A DNA stretch of 64,000 bases from Priestia abyssalis (GTDB lineage Bacteria > Bacillota > Bacilli > Bacillales > Bacillaceae_H): the NCBI RefSeq assembly GCF_002019595.1, contig NZ_KV917369.1:36138-100137 (forward strand), written 5' to 3'. Each line of letters starts with the position of its first letter. Within the stretch, counting starts at the first letter, position 1. Shown one piece after another: positions 1-11,090 of the stretch. The notes under the pieces are model-generated. The model saw only the letters and a program-made list of their open reading frames with translations. It was not told the DNA's origin and searched no databases. The translations under genes were made by a program, and so were the position numbers.

Positions 1-3521
<3,521 letters not shown>

Positions 3522-3522
3522 A

Positions 3523-3645
3523 GAAAAGCGAAGGCGACTGTTCAATCTTGAGAGACGTTGGAGCTTCTGAACGGGAAACGGCTTTTTGGTTTCATGGGCA
3601 GAAGTGAAACGGCCGAAAGATTAGGAACCGTAGCTGGACAATGAA
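3523..3645 (+). repeat. Structured repeat RE2, copy a (between 23S and 5S)
   Basis: A unit of about 120 bases runs from GAAAAGCGAAGGCGACTG to AGCTGGACAATGA. Internal pairing includes AATCTT 3544-3549 with AAGATT 3617-3622, CTTCTG 3564-3569 with CAGAAG 3599-3604, and GAAAC 3575-3579 with GTTTC 3589-3593. Copies with compensatory base changes occur at 4558-4680 and, inverted, at 45172-45293. A shortened copy is at 4775-4817. Confidence 0.8.
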
Positions 3646-3703
3646 GAAAAGTAAAGCAATACTCAGCAACTTGTTATCTAGTTTTGAAGGAATAACCTTC
3701 ATA

Positions 3704-3822
<119 letters not shown>

Positions 3823-3823
3823 A

Positions 3824-3872
3824 ATAAAAACTCCTAATTTTTTTCTTGAAAAGAGTATAGGAGTTTTTATTT
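3824..3872 (+). terminator. Hairpin after 5S rRNA
   Basis: AAAAACTCCTA and TAGGAGTTTTTA form a stem around an AT-rich loop and are followed by TTTT. It looks like a Rho-independent terminator placed only a few bases before the first tRNA. Either the tRNA cluster is read through from the rRNA operon or it is processed from a leaky terminator. Confidence 0.6.
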
Positions 3873-3873
3873 T

Positions 3874-3948
3874 GGCCCGTTGGTCAAGCGGTTAAGACAC
3901 CGCCCTTTCACGGCGGTAACACGGGTTCGAATCCCGTACGGGTCACCA
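3874..3948 (+). tRNA. tRNA-Glu (TTC)
   Basis: Complete cloverleaf of 75 bases. Anticodon loop CTTTCAC lies between CCGCC and GGCGG, the T-arm is intact, and CCA is encoded. Confidence 0.97.
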
Positions 3949-3955
3949 TTATAAT

Positions 3956-4031
3956 GGAGGATTAGCTCAGCTGGGAGAGCACCTGCCTTACAAGCAGGGG
4001 GTCGGCGGTTCGATCCCGTCATCCTCCACCA
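3956..4031 (+). tRNA. tRNA-Val (TAC)
   Basis: 76 bases. GGAGGAT pairs with ATCCTCC in the acceptor stem, anticodon loop CTTACAA, CCA encoded. Confidence 0.97.
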
Positions 4032-4037
4032 GTTTAT

Positions 4038-4112
4038 CAGGCTATAATCGAGCAGTAAGGCGACGGAGTTCGACTTCATCATGTGTTGGTTCGAATCCAG
4101 ATAGCCCGGCTA
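4038..4112 (+). pseudogene. Degenerate tRNA-Gln with a TCG anticodon
   Basis: Matches Bacillus tRNA-Gln over its whole length (AAGGC, ACGGA, GTTGGTTCGAATCCAG, TAGCCC) but carries many, mostly transition, changes. The anticodon loop reads GTTCGAC, giving TCG instead of TTG. The acceptor has an A-C mismatch at position 2, the D-stem ATC/GGC and the anticodon stem ACGGA/TTCAT are imperfect, and the 3' end is GCTA instead of GCCA. It occupies a normal slot between Val and Lys. Most likely a decaying gene; a working tRNA-Gln must be encoded elsewhere. Confidence 0.75.
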
Positions 4113-4114
4113 AA

Positions 4115-4190
4115 GAGCCATTAGCTCAGTCGGTAGAGCATCTGACTTTTAATCAGAGGGTCGAAGGTTCGAGTCCTTCATGGCTCACCA
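4115..4190 (+). tRNA. tRNA-Lys (TTT)
   Basis: 76 bases. GAGCCAT/ATGGCTC acceptor stem, anticodon loop CTTTTAA, CCA encoded. It starts two bases after the degenerate tRNA-Gln. Confidence 0.97.
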
Positions 4191-4197
4191 TTTGTAT

Positions 4198-4279
4198 GCG
4201 GGTGTGGCGGAATTGGCAGACGCACCAGACTTAGGATCTGGCGCCGCAAGGCGTGGGGGTTCAAGTCCCTTCACCCGCA
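4198..4279 (+). tRNA. tRNA-Leu (TAG)
   Basis: Class II tRNA with a long variable arm. GCGGGTG/CACCCGC acceptor stem and anticodon loop CTTAGGA. CCA is not encoded (ACTT follows), so the CCA-adding enzyme is needed. Confidence 0.96.
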
Positions 4280-4291
4280 CTTCTAACTATT

Positions 4292-4366
4292 GCGGAAGTA
4301 GTTCAGTGGTAGAACACCACCTTGCCAAGGTGGGGGTCGCGGGTTCGAATCCCGTCTTCCGCTCCA
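4292..4366 (+). tRNA. tRNA-Gly (GCC)
   Basis: 75 bases. GCGGAAG/CTTCCGC acceptor stem, anticodon loop TTGCCAA, CCA encoded. Confidence 0.97.
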
Positions 4367-4374
4367 TGGTGATT

Positions 4375-4449
4375 GGCGGCATAGCCAAGTGGTAAGGCCA
4401 AGGTCTGCAAAACCTTTATTCACCGGTTCAAATCCGGTTGCCGCCTCCA
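4375..4449 (+). tRNA. tRNA-Cys (GCA)
   Basis: 75 bases. GGCGGCA/TGCCGCC acceptor stem, anticodon GCA in loop TCTGCAA, discriminator U typical of tRNA-Cys, CCA encoded. Confidence 0.96.
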
Positions 4450-4463
4450 CTATTCATGTTTAT

Positions 4464-4552
4464 GCCGGGGTGGCGGAACTGGCAGACGCACAGGACTTAA
4501 AATCCTGCGGTAGGTGACTACCGTACCGGTTCGATTCCGGTCCTCGGCACCA
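4464..4552 (+). tRNA. tRNA-Leu (TAA)
   Basis: 89-base class II tRNA with a long variable arm. Anticodon loop CTTAAAA, CCA encoded. Confidence 0.97.
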
Positions 4553-4557
4553 ATTAA

Positions 4558-4680
4558 GAAAAGCGGAGAAAGCCCGCTTAAACCGATAGGATGTTGGAGC
4601 TTCTGAGAAGGAGTCGCTTTTTGACTCCGCAGGAAGAAGTGCAACAGCCGTACGGTTTGGCTTTCGCAGCTAGACAATGA
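4558..4680 (+). repeat. Structured repeat RE2, copy b (between tRNA-Leu and tRNA-Arg)
   Basis: Same frame as copy a (GAAAAGCG at the start, TTGGAGCTTCTGA in the middle, AGCTAGACAATGA at the end), but the helices have changed on both sides together. The long-range arms are AAACCG 4580-4585 with CGGTTT 4653-4658, and the inner arms are GGAGTC 4610-4615 with GACTCC 4623-4628. Pairing kept with different bases points to a selected RNA or DNA structure. Confidence 0.8.
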
Positions 4681-4689
4681 ATAAAATAT

Positions 4690-4766
<77 letters not shown>

Positions 4767-4774
4767 TATTATAT

Positions 4775-4817
4775 GAAAAGCGAAAGCGACTGAAAGATTA
4801 GAAGCTGTAGCTAAATC
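4775..4817 (+). repeat. Shortened RE2 repeat, copy d (between tRNA-Arg and tRNA-Pro)
   Basis: Only the two ends of RE2 remain: GAAAAGCGAAAGCGACTG is joined directly to AAAGATTAGAAGCTGTAGCT, so about 75 internal bases are missing compared with copy a. Seen by direct comparison. Confidence 0.65.
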
Positions 4818-4821
4818 ATAA

Positions 4822-4898
4822 CGGGGAGTAGCTCAGCTTGGTAGAGCACTTGGTTTGGGACCAAGGGGTCGCAGGTTCGAATCCTGTCTTCCCGACCA
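4822..4898 (+). tRNA. tRNA-Pro (TGG)
   Basis: 77 bases. CGGGGAG/CTTCCCG acceptor stem, anticodon loop TTTGGGA, CCA encoded. Confidence 0.97.
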
Positions 4899-4918
4899 CT
4901 TCATTCTATAGTTCAATT

Positions 4919-4994
4919 GGGGCCTTAGCTCAGCTGGGAGAGCGCCTGCCTTGCACGCAGGAGGTCAGCGGTTCGATCCCGCTAGGCTCCACCA
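4919..4994 (+). tRNA. tRNA-Ala (TGC)
   Basis: 76 bases. GGGGCCT/AGGCTCC acceptor stem containing the G-U pair typical of tRNA-Ala, anticodon loop CTTGCAC, CCA encoded. Confidence 0.97.
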
Positions 4995-5012
4995 TTTAAA
5001 TTGAATAGATAC

Positions 5013-5086
5013 GGCGGCGTAGCTCAGCTGGCTAGAGCGTACGGTTCATACCCGTGAGGTCGTGGGTTCGATTCCCTCCGCCGCTA
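5013..5086 (+). tRNA. tRNA-Met (CAT), elongator type
   Basis: GGCGGCG acceptor 5' strand pairs from its first base, as in elongator tRNA-Met, unlike the C1-A72 mismatch of initiator tRNA. Anticodon CAT. CCA is not encoded. An Ile2 (lysidine) tRNA also carries CAT in DNA, but the body resembles Bacillus elongator Met. Confidence 0.93.
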
Positions 5087-5096
5087 TTTAGAATAT

Positions 5097-5171
5097 TCCA
5101 CAGTAGCTCAGTGGTAGAGCAATCGGCTGTTAACCGATTGGTCGCAGGTTCGAGTCCTGCCTGTGGAGCCA
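5097..5171 (+). tRNA. tRNA-Asn (GTT)
   Basis: 75 bases. TCCACAG/CTGTGGA acceptor stem, anticodon GTT, CCA encoded. Confidence 0.97.
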
Positions 5172-5200
5172 ATTTGTTTTTATGAATTTGATAATCATGT

Positions 5201-5293
5201 GGAGGAATACCCAAGTCCGGCTGAAGGGATCGGTCTTGAAAACCGACAGGGGTGTAACAGCCCGCGGGGGTTCGAATCCCTCTTCCTCCGCCA
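5201..5293 (+). tRNA. tRNA-Ser (TGA)
   Basis: 93-base class II tRNA with a long variable arm, anticodon TGA in loop CTTGAAA, CCA encoded. Confidence 0.97.
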
Positions 5294-5331
5294 TTTATTC
5301 TAATTCATATTTAATAAATTATTTTTAAGGT

Positions 5332-5407
5332 GGTCCCGTGGTGTAGTGGTTAACATGCCTGCCTGTCACGCAGGAGATCGCGGGTTCGAGTCCCGTCGGG
5401 ACCGCCA
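5332..5407 (+). tRNA. tRNA-Asp (GTC)
   Basis: 76 bases. GGTCCCG/CGGGACC acceptor stem, anticodon GTC, CCA encoded. Confidence 0.97.
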
Positions 5408-5448
5408 TTTTCTATGTAAGATATACAATGTTAATTTTAAAAGGGTTG

Positions 5449-5546
5449 AGAGAAACGAGAAGTTCGAGGAAGCAATCGAGCAAACACCGCAGCGTATTTG
5501 CATACGTGAGGATGTGAGCGAGTGAAGCTGACAAAGAAATTCGACG
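5449..5546 (+). repeat. Structured repeat RE1, copy 2 (between tRNA-Asp and tRNA-Phe)
   Basis: Shares GAGAAGTTCGAGG, the CGTATTTGCATACGTGAG hairpin and AAGAAATTCGACG with the copy at 474-570, at the same spacing but with diverged arms. It sits in a 159-base gap that interrupts an otherwise tight tRNA cluster. Confidence 0.75.
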
Positions 5547-5566
5547 TTTATCGCAAGCCATAACAT

Positions 5567-5642
5567 GGCTCGGTAGCTCAGTTGGTAGAGCAAAGGACTG
5601 AAAATCCTTGTGTCGGCGGTTCGATTCCGTCCCGAGCCACCA
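5567..5642 (+). tRNA. tRNA-Phe (GAA)
   Basis: 76 bases. GGCTCGG/CCGAGCC acceptor stem, anticodon GAA in loop CTGAAAA, CCA encoded. Confidence 0.97.
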
Positions 5643-5652
5643 CTTAATTAAT

Positions 5653-5725
<73 letters not shown>

Positions 5726-5743
5726 TCTTTTGTTTAAATAAAT

Positions 5744-5828
5744 GGAGGGGTAGCGAAGTGGCTAAACGCGGCGGACTGTAAATCCGCTCCCTCAGGGTTC
5801 GGCGGTTCGAATCCGTCCCCCTCCACCA
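5744..5828 (+). tRNA. tRNA-Tyr (GTA)
   Basis: 85-base class II tRNA with a long variable arm, anticodon GTA, CCA encoded. Confidence 0.97.
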
Positions 5829-5829
5829 T

Positions 5830-5906
5830 GGCGGTTGTGGCGAAGTGGTTAACGCACCAGATTGTGGCTCTGGCATTCGTGGGTTCGATTCCCATCAATC
5901 GCCCCA
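5830..5906 (+). tRNA. tRNA-His (GTG)
   Basis: 77 bases including the extra 5' G typical of tRNA-His. Anticodon GTG in loop TTGTGGC, CCA encoded. It begins two bases after tRNA-Tyr. No tRNA-Trp lies between Tyr and His, although B. subtilis clusters have one there. Confidence 0.96.
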
Positions 5907-5919
5907 TGAAATGAAATAT

Positions 5920-5993
5920 GCGGGTGTAGTTTAATGGTAAAACCTCAGCCTTCCAAGCTGATGTCGTGAGTTCGATTCTCATCACCCGCTCCA
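5920..5993 (+). tRNA. tRNA-Gly (TCC)
   Basis: 74 bases. GCGGGTG/CACCCGC acceptor stem, anticodon loop CTTCCAA, CCA encoded. Confidence 0.97.
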
Positions 5994-6013
5994 AATTATT
6001 TTCTTTGTTTTAC

Positions 6014-6087
<74 letters not shown>

Positions 6088-6119
6088 TTTAGATATAAAT
6101 CGTTATATGACCTACTAAG

Positions 6120-6148
6120 AACGCATTGAAATAGTCAATGCGTTTTTT
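6120..6148 (+). terminator. Terminator of the tRNA cluster
   Basis: ACGCATTGA and TCAATGCGT form a perfect 9-bp stem around AATAG and are followed by TTTTT, 33 bases after tRNA-Ile. Confidence 0.85.
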
Positions 6149-6169
6149 CACGTGAACAGGAGCAAAGCA

Positions 6170-6778
6170 ATGAAAGAACAGTTGTATGATGAATTGCTGA
6201 ACATTAAAACAAGTGGAGACCAAAAGGAATTCAATAAATCCTTCCATTATCATCGTTATGAGCCAACACCATATCATGCATTAGAAAAACTATTTACTAA
6301 ATATGAGCTGAAAGATAGTGATCGTATTGTGGACTTCGGATGTGGAAAAGGGCGGTTAAATTTTTATATTAATCATTTGTATCGCTCTTCAGTTGTAGGA
6401 ATCGAAATGAATGAAACGCTCTACCAAGAAGCAGTGAAAAATCGAAATCGTTATTTGGAGAAATATAAAGATCAACAAGGCCGCATTCATTTTCAATGTT
6501 GCCTAGCTCAGGAGTACGAGATTAATCCGTCAGACAACCGATTTTATTTCTTTAATCCATTTTCGATCCAAATTTTTATGAAGATCATCAACAATGTATT
6601 GTGTTCGGTGGAAACGGTTGGGCGGGACGTCCAACTGATTTTATATTATGGTTCTGACGATTACATTTTCTTCTTAGAAAACCAGACCCCTTTTGAGCTA
6701 AAAGAGGAAATTATATTACACGGTTTATATGAAAAAGATGATAGTGAGAGATTTTTAATTTATCGATTAGTATATTAG
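6170..6778 (+). CDS. Class I SAM-dependent methyltransferase, substrate unknown
   Basis: A 202-residue cytosolic protein. The glycine-rich SAM motif DFGCGKGRL lies near residues 55-63, followed by an acidic motif II residue in VVGIEMNE. The motif IV region reads FFFNPFSIQIF, an NPF variant of the NPPY/DPPF signature, so an RNA- or protein-modifying enzyme is possible, but the substrate cannot be told. ATG at 6170 is chosen because AGGAG at 6158-6162 is correctly spaced; an in-frame GTG at 6152 has no ribosome site. It stands alone between the tRNA terminator and a strong terminator at 6860. The function beyond methyl transfer is not known. Confidence 0.75.
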   Translation: MKEQLYDELLNIKTSGDQKEFNKSFHYHRYEPTPYHALEKLFTKYELKDSDRIVDFGCGKGRLNFYINHLYRSSVVGIEMNETLYQEAVKNRNRYLEKYKDQQGRIHFQCCLAQEYEINPSDNRFYFFNPFSIQIFMKIINNVLCSVETVGRDVQLILYYGSDDYIFFLENQTPFELKEEIILHGLYEKDDSERFLIYRLVY

Positions 6779-6859
6779 AAAAAATTAACCATCTTTTAAC
6801 TTGGAACCATTCATATATGAGGAGGAATATTATTAGAACTTCTATCACAATAATGAAGC

Positions 6860-6908
6860 ACTGACCTGCAAGTTCGTTTTTAATGAACTCGCAGGTCAGT
6901 CTCTTTTT
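6860..6908 (+). terminator. Strong Rho-independent terminator
   Basis: ACTGACCTGC-AAGTTC and GAACTC-GCAGGTCAGT form a 16-bp stem with one mismatch, followed by CTCTTTTT. Located 80 bases after the methyltransferase gene. Confidence 0.9.
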
Positions 6909-7284
6909 AAGATAAGAGAGGTTAAATATTTACATCTATTCTTTACTATTACATTAAAATGAATATAAAATATTCAGAAAAATATGATGATATGAGGCTG
7001 GTTGACGAATTAGAACAATTTCCGTAGCCCTTCAAAGATAACATGTATCGCTATTCAAATAATTCTGTCCCACTGGCTGGTTTGAGCTGTGTTGAAATCA
7101 TCTCAAAACACGAGAAAGAAATGGAGGTTAAGCGCAGCCTTCTGAATAAATAGCCCGAACGCTGCTTTTTCAAAGATTATTATTTTATGATATGTAATTG
7201 TAATGTTTAAATGGTCTGGTGCGTGAATCCGAAAAGAATGGGCTGGTCATATCTTGAAAGGCTCTCCGATAAATAACATTGTCT

Positions 7285-7314
7285 TTGCTATTAGTCAAAG
7301 AGATACACTATAAT
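7285..7314 (+). promoter_or_regulatory. Probable SigA promoter of the CNNM gene
   Basis: TTGCTA at 7285-7290 and a perfect TATAAT at 7309-7314 with an 18-base spacer, about 50 bases before the start codon. Confidence 0.5.
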
Positions 7315-7362
7315 TAAATCGCACATATGATCTGGAAAGATAGTGAATAGGGAGGAAATAGG

Positions 7363-8592
7363 TTGTTTATTGCCATTTTATTTTTTTTGATGATGTCATT
7401 TTTCCTTTCGGGGAGTGAGACAGCACTGACTGCCGTGAACAAAATGAAAATTCAAACAAGGGCAGAAAATGGAGATATAGGAGCACAAAAGCTGTTGAAA
7501 CTTGTGTCAAAGCCAGATGAATTGATTACAGCCATCTTAATCGGAAATAATATCGCCAATATTATGTTGCCGACACTTGTCACGATTGTAGCGATTGAAT
7601 ATGGATTTAACGTTGGGATTGCAACCGGTATTTTAACTGTTGTGTTAATTATCTTTGCTGAGGTGCTGCCGAAGTCTCTCGCTGCTACATTTGCAGACAA
7701 AATTGCTTATGCGGTTGCGCCTATCATTAATGTTTTGTTAATTATTTTCAAACCATTAACCTTTTTGTTATCAACCTTTACAAGAGCGGTTATTAGAATG
7801 TTGTCCAAAGGGAATGTAGAAGAAGTTACGATTTCAAAAGAAGAATTAAAAACGATGTTGGATATTGCGTCAACTGAAGGGACGTTTCAAAATGAAGAGA
7901 CACAGCGTATAAAAGGAGCAATTGATTTTTATAGCAAAGATGTCCGTGATGCGTTGAAAACACCAAGGATGGAAATCCAAGGAATCCCTTTTGAATCTAA
8001 TTTCGAGCAAGCCCGGGATATTGTGTTGGCAAACAATTATACGAGATATCCGGTTTATAAAGAAAATATGGATAATATCGTAGGTGTTTTTCATTCTAAG
8101 CTTTTACTGGAATGGTCTTTGGATCCAACCCAAGCATTTGAAGACTTTATCGATAATAAGCCTCTTTTTGTGATTGAAACACTGTCCATTGAAAAAGTGT
8201 TTAAAATGATGTTGAAGGAAAAGAAGCATTTGGCAATTGTTATTGATGAGTATGGGGGCACAATGGGCATTCTCAGCCATGAAGACATTATCGAAGCGAT
8301 GATCGGACAAGAGATTGCGGATGAAACAGACGAAGATGAAGAAGTCCTAATTGATGAATTGACAAATTCTCATATCATTTGCCACGGGAAATTAGCGATA
8401 CGTCGTGTAAATGAAGTATTTAAAACAAAAATCCCTGAAAATGAAGACATTTTAGCAGGGTTTCTTTTAAAAGAACTTGGGCATCTTCCGAAAGAGGGAG
8501 AAACGTTTGAATATCATCATTTACACTTTGAAGTCAAAAAAGTTGAAGATTATACTATCAAGCAAATACAAATTGTGAAGAAAGCACATTAA
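7363..8592 (+). CDS. CNNM/HlyC-type membrane protein with CBS pair (probable Mg2+/divalent cation exporter)
   Basis: A 409-residue protein. The N-terminal DUF21/CNNM membrane domain (about residues 1-165; FFLSGSETALTA at the front and the hydrophobic blocks IGNNIANIMLPTLVTIV and LTVVLIIFAEVLPKSLA) is followed by a CBS pair (about 190-320, with HLAIVIDEYGGTMGILSHED) and a C-terminal CorC/HlyC domain. B. subtilis relatives (MpfA/YhdP, YhdT, YqhB) export magnesium or act on metal homeostasis; the exact ion here is inferred. The start is TTG at 7363, chosen because GGGAGG at 7350-7355 sits eight bases upstream and the reading begins just before the first membrane segment. Single gene behind its own promoter. 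Confidence 0.85.
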   Translation: MFIAILFFLMMSFFLSGSETALTAVNKMKIQTRAENGDIGAQKLLKLVSKPDELITAILIGNNIANIMLPTLVTIVAIEYGFNVGIATGILTVVLIIFAEVLPKSLAATFADKIAYAVAPIINVLLIIFKPLTFLLSTFTRAVIRMLSKGNVEEVTISKEELKTMLDIASTEGTFQNEETQRIKGAIDFYSKDVRDALKTPRMEIQGIPFESNFEQARDIVLANNYTRYPVYKENMDNIVGVFHSKLLLEWSLDPTQAFEDFIDNKPLFVIETLSIEKVFKMMLKEKKHLAIVIDEYGGTMGILSHEDIIEAMIGQEIADETDEDEEVLIDELTNSHIICHGKLAIRRVNEVFKTKIPENEDILAGFLLKELGHLPKEGETFEYHHLHFEVKKVEDYTIKQIQIVKKAH

Positions 8593-8670
8593 CATTAACT
8601 AGCGGCCGCCTAATATAGGGGGAGTCTTTATGAAGTGAAGAAGCAGTAATGAGAGGGAAGGCGAAGCAGA

Positions 8671-8901
8671 ATGTATCTTACAATCAAAGAAGTGGCGGAA
8701 TATTTATCTCTATCCGAATCATATATTAAAAGTCTTGTCCTTCAAGGGGAAATTCGTGCCGTTCACGATGGAACGCAATATTTAATTAACAAAGAACAAT
8801 TTAACAATCACCTAGAACAAGTAGAAACATACAAGAAACTGATAGCGGAATATTTGAGTGAACCAATTCCTGAAGACTTAGATGTAAAGGATGAAGATTA
8901 G
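8671..8901 (+). CDS. Small excisionase-type helix-turn-helix DNA-binding protein
   Basis: A 76-residue protein. The first 50 residues match the excisionase/MerR-like fold: YLTIKEVAEYLSLSESYIKSLVLQGEIRAV is a helix-turn-helix with the following wing (TQYLINKEQFNNHL). The tail is acidic (EPIPEDLDVKDED). There is no integrase or prophage gene nearby, so it is more likely a host regulator of this fold than a true excisionase. GAGAGGG lies about 12 bases before the ATG. It follows the CNNM gene by 78 bases and ends before a strong terminator at 9006. Confidence 0.75.
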   Translation: MYLTIKEVAEYLSLSESYIKSLVLQGEIRAVHDGTQYLINKEQFNNHLEQVETYKKLIAEYLSEPIPEDLDVKDED

Positions 8902-9005
8902 CGTAGAATCAATCATTTCGTTATTACTTTAAAAAAGGAAATCCAAAACGAGAAGAACTAGTATTTGAGTAATGGGGATTGCAAAGTAATTGCAGGATTA
9001 AGTGG

Positions 9006-9046
9006 GCCTCCTATCGACATTGGCAGAGTCGATAGGAGGCTTTTTT
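9006..9046 (+). terminator. Rho-independent terminator
   Basis: GCCTCCTATCGAC and GTCGATAGGAGGC form a perfect 13-bp stem with loop ATTGGCAGA, followed by six T. It closes the unit ending with the small DNA-binding protein, or is an attenuator in front of mtlA. Confidence 0.9.
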
Positions 9047-9082
9047 GACTTAATTTAGGTGATGATAGACTCAATTTCAATC

Positions 9083-9155
9083 ATGACAACAATTAAATTG
9101 ACAAAATCGGTTTTTCTATAAATTGTAGCTGGCATGGAAACGCTTTATTATAAGG
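9083..9155 (+). promoter_or_regulatory. mtlA promoter with cre-like site and shared mtl upstream block
   Basis: TTGTAG at 9123-9128 and TATTAT at 9146-9151 with a 17-base spacer make a SigA-type promoter. TGGAAACGCTTTAT at 9135-9148 resembles a CcpA cre site inside the spacer, suggesting catabolite repression. The upstream block ATGACAACAA...ATTGACAAAAT at 9083-9107 is almost repeated in front of mtlR at 11091-11115, which suggests a common MtlR operator. Confidence 0.6.
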
Positions 9156-9204
9156 TTACAGATTCAATCCATATATCACGATATTGAAAGGAGTTTATAT
9201 AAAT

Positions 9205-10995
9205 ATGACGAACCAAAATCAGTCAAACTCAGATGTTAAAGTAAAGATTCAGCGGTTTGGCAGTTATTTAAGCGGTATGATCATGCCGAATATAGGCGCA
9301 TTTATCGCATGGGGAATCATCACGGCTTTATTCATTCCGACAGGCTGGCTTCCAAATGAAGATCTAGCGAAGCTCGTCGGGCCGATGATCACATATTTGC
9401 TGCCGATTTTAATCGGATTTACAGGTGGAAGAATTGTATATGACTTAAGGGGCGGTGTCGTTGGTGCAACCGCTACGATGGGTGTCATTGTCGGTTCAGA
9501 TATTCCAATGTTTTTAGGTGCCATGATTATGGGTCCTTTAGGCGGATGGGCTATCAAAAAGTTTGATAAAGCCATTGATGGAAAAGTAAAATCTGGTTTT
9601 GAAATGTTAGTGAATAACTTTTCAGCCGGTATTATCGCAGGAATTTTAACGTTACTGGCGTATAAAGGGATCGGTCCTGTCGTTTTAACATTGAATAAAA
9701 CATTAGCGGCGGGCGTACAAGCCATTGTAGATGCCAACCTGTTGCCTCTTGCAAGTGTATTCATTGAACCGGCTAAAGTATTGTTTTTGAATAATGCTAT
9801 TAACCACGGAATTTTAAGTCCAATCGGTATCGAGCAAGCAACGAATGTCGGTAAATCGATTTTATTCTTATTGGAATCGAACCCGGGACCAGGGTTAGGG
9901 ATTTTATTAGCATATATTTTATTCGGTAAAGGAATGGCGAAACAATCAGCATCGGGTGCTGCTATTATCCATTTCTTGGGCGGTATTCACGAGATTTACT
10001 TCCCTTATATTTTAATGAGACCGCTTCTGCTTGTAGCAGCTATCGCAGGTGGAGCAACTGGAGTATTTACGTTCTTACTATTTGATGCCGGATTAGTGGC
10101 CGCGCCATCACCAGGTAGTATTTTCGCGTTAGTAGCCATGACGCCGAGAGGGAATTATTTGGGAGTGTTAGCGGGAGTCTTGGCAGCAACTGTTGTATCT
10201 TTCTTAATTTCAGCTGTCATCTTAAAGGCTTCTAAGCAATCAGAAGAAGATGATGATTTAGCTAAAGCAGCTGAAAAAACATCTGCATTAAAAGGAAAAG
10301 AGAGCAAAGCTGCTACTTTAATTAAAACAGAAGAAAATAAAGAGCAAGCTGAAGTGAGAGAAGCAGCTTTGCAAAGTGAATTGCCGAAAGATGTGAAGAA
10401 AATCATCTTTGCTTGTGATGCGGGAATGGGCTCCAGCGCAATGGGAGCGTCGATTTTGAAAAATAAAGTGCAAAAAGCTGGGCTGGATATTGCCGTATCA
10501 AATACGTCAATTAACAACTTACCAGCTGATGCGGATGTTGTCATTACACATAAAGACTTAACGGATCGCGCAAAAGCTAAATTACCGAATGCCGTTCATA
10601 TCTCTGTGGAAAACTTCTTAAATAGTCCAAAGTATGAAGAATTGTTGGCTGCACTAAAGAATGGGCAAGAAGATGAAGTGGTCAAAGAGAAAGAACAAGC
10701 GGAAGAAGAGCAGGGGTATGGTCATGTTTCAAAAATTATCTTTGCTTGTGATGCGGGAATGGGCTCCAGCGCAATGGGAGCATCAATCTTAAAAAACAAA
10801 GTGAAAAAAGCAGAGCTGGATGTATCAGTGTCCAATACATCCATTAACAATTTACCGGCTGATGCCGATGTCGTGATCACGCATAAAGATTTAACCGATC
10901 GCGCGAAAGCTAAATTGCCGAATGCCCGTCATATTTCAGTAGAAAACTTTTTAAATAGTCCGAAGTATGATGAGCTTATTGAAAAGCTAAAATAA
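9205..10995 (+). CDS. mtlA: Mannitol PTS transporter, EIICB with a duplicated IIB domain (EIICBB)
   Basis: A 596-residue membrane permease that imports mannitol and phosphorylates it to mannitol-1-phosphate using phosphate from EIIA (MtlF). The IIC domain fills about residues 1-345 (FGSYLSGMIMPNIGAFIAWG at the front, HFLGGIHEIYFPYILM near the middle). After a charged linker come two nearly identical IIB domains with the phosphorylated cysteine in FACDAGMGSSAMG, at Cys404 and Cys515, exactly 111 residues apart. The usual Bacillus MtlA has a single IIB domain and about 475 residues. Start ATG 9205: GAAAGGAG at 9185-9192 belongs to it, and the protein begins like B. subtilis MtlA; an in-frame TTG at 9184 overlaps that site and is rejected. 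First gene of mtlARFD. Confidence 0.93.
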   Translation: MTNQNQSNSDVKVKIQRFGSYLSGMIMPNIGAFIAWGIITALFIPTGWLPNEDLAKLVGPMITYLLPILIGFTGGRIVYDLRGGVVGATATMGVIVGSDIPMFLGAMIMGPLGGWAIKKFDKAIDGKVKSGFEMLVNNFSAGIIAGILTLLAYKGIGPVVLTLNKTLAAGVQAIVDANLLPLASVFIEPAKVLFLNNAINHGILSPIGIEQATNVGKSILFLLESNPGPGLGILLAYILFGKGMAKQSASGAAIIHFLGGIHEIYFPYILMRPLLLVAAIAGGATGVFTFLLFDAGLVAAPSPGSIFALVAMTPRGNYLGVLAGVLAATVVSFLISAVILKASKQSEEDDDLAKAAEKTSALKGKESKAATLIKTEENKEQAEVREAALQSELPKDVKKIIFACDAGMGSSAMGASILKNKVQKAGLDIAVSNTSINNLPADADVVITHKDLTDRAKAKLPNAVHISVENFLNSPKYEELLAALKNGQEDEVVKEKEQAEEEQGYGHVSKIIFACDAGMGSSAMGASILKNKVKKAELDVSVSNTSINNLPADADVVITHKDLTDRAKAKLPNARHISVENFLNSPKYDELIEKLK

Positions 10996-11090
10996 TAGAA
11001 TTGTTTAGTCTGATTCTTGATAGAGTCAGACTTTTTTATTCATCAGTAAAAAAGAATGATTATGTAAGCTGAGTTTCCTCTTTTTTAAAA

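Larger units (their letters stand above)
6779..7362. other. Intergenic region without a convincing gene
   Basis: Holds the terminator at 6860-6908 and a SigA-type promoter at 7285-7314 that would serve the next gene. An AGGAGG at 6821 precedes a 15-codon frame that ends before the terminator, which is too short to support. The stretch 6990-7170 has no frame or structure I recognise; it may be decayed coding DNA. Confidence 0.5.

Noticed and set aside
6818..6866. 15-codon frame with AGGAGG inside it
   Set aside because: The AGGAGG lies after the ATG, the frame is very short and ends at a terminator; it may only be leftover sequence.
8671..8901. Prophage excisionase marking an integrated element
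   Set aside because: No integrase, attachment site or phage gene is nearby; the fold also occurs in ordinary host regulators.
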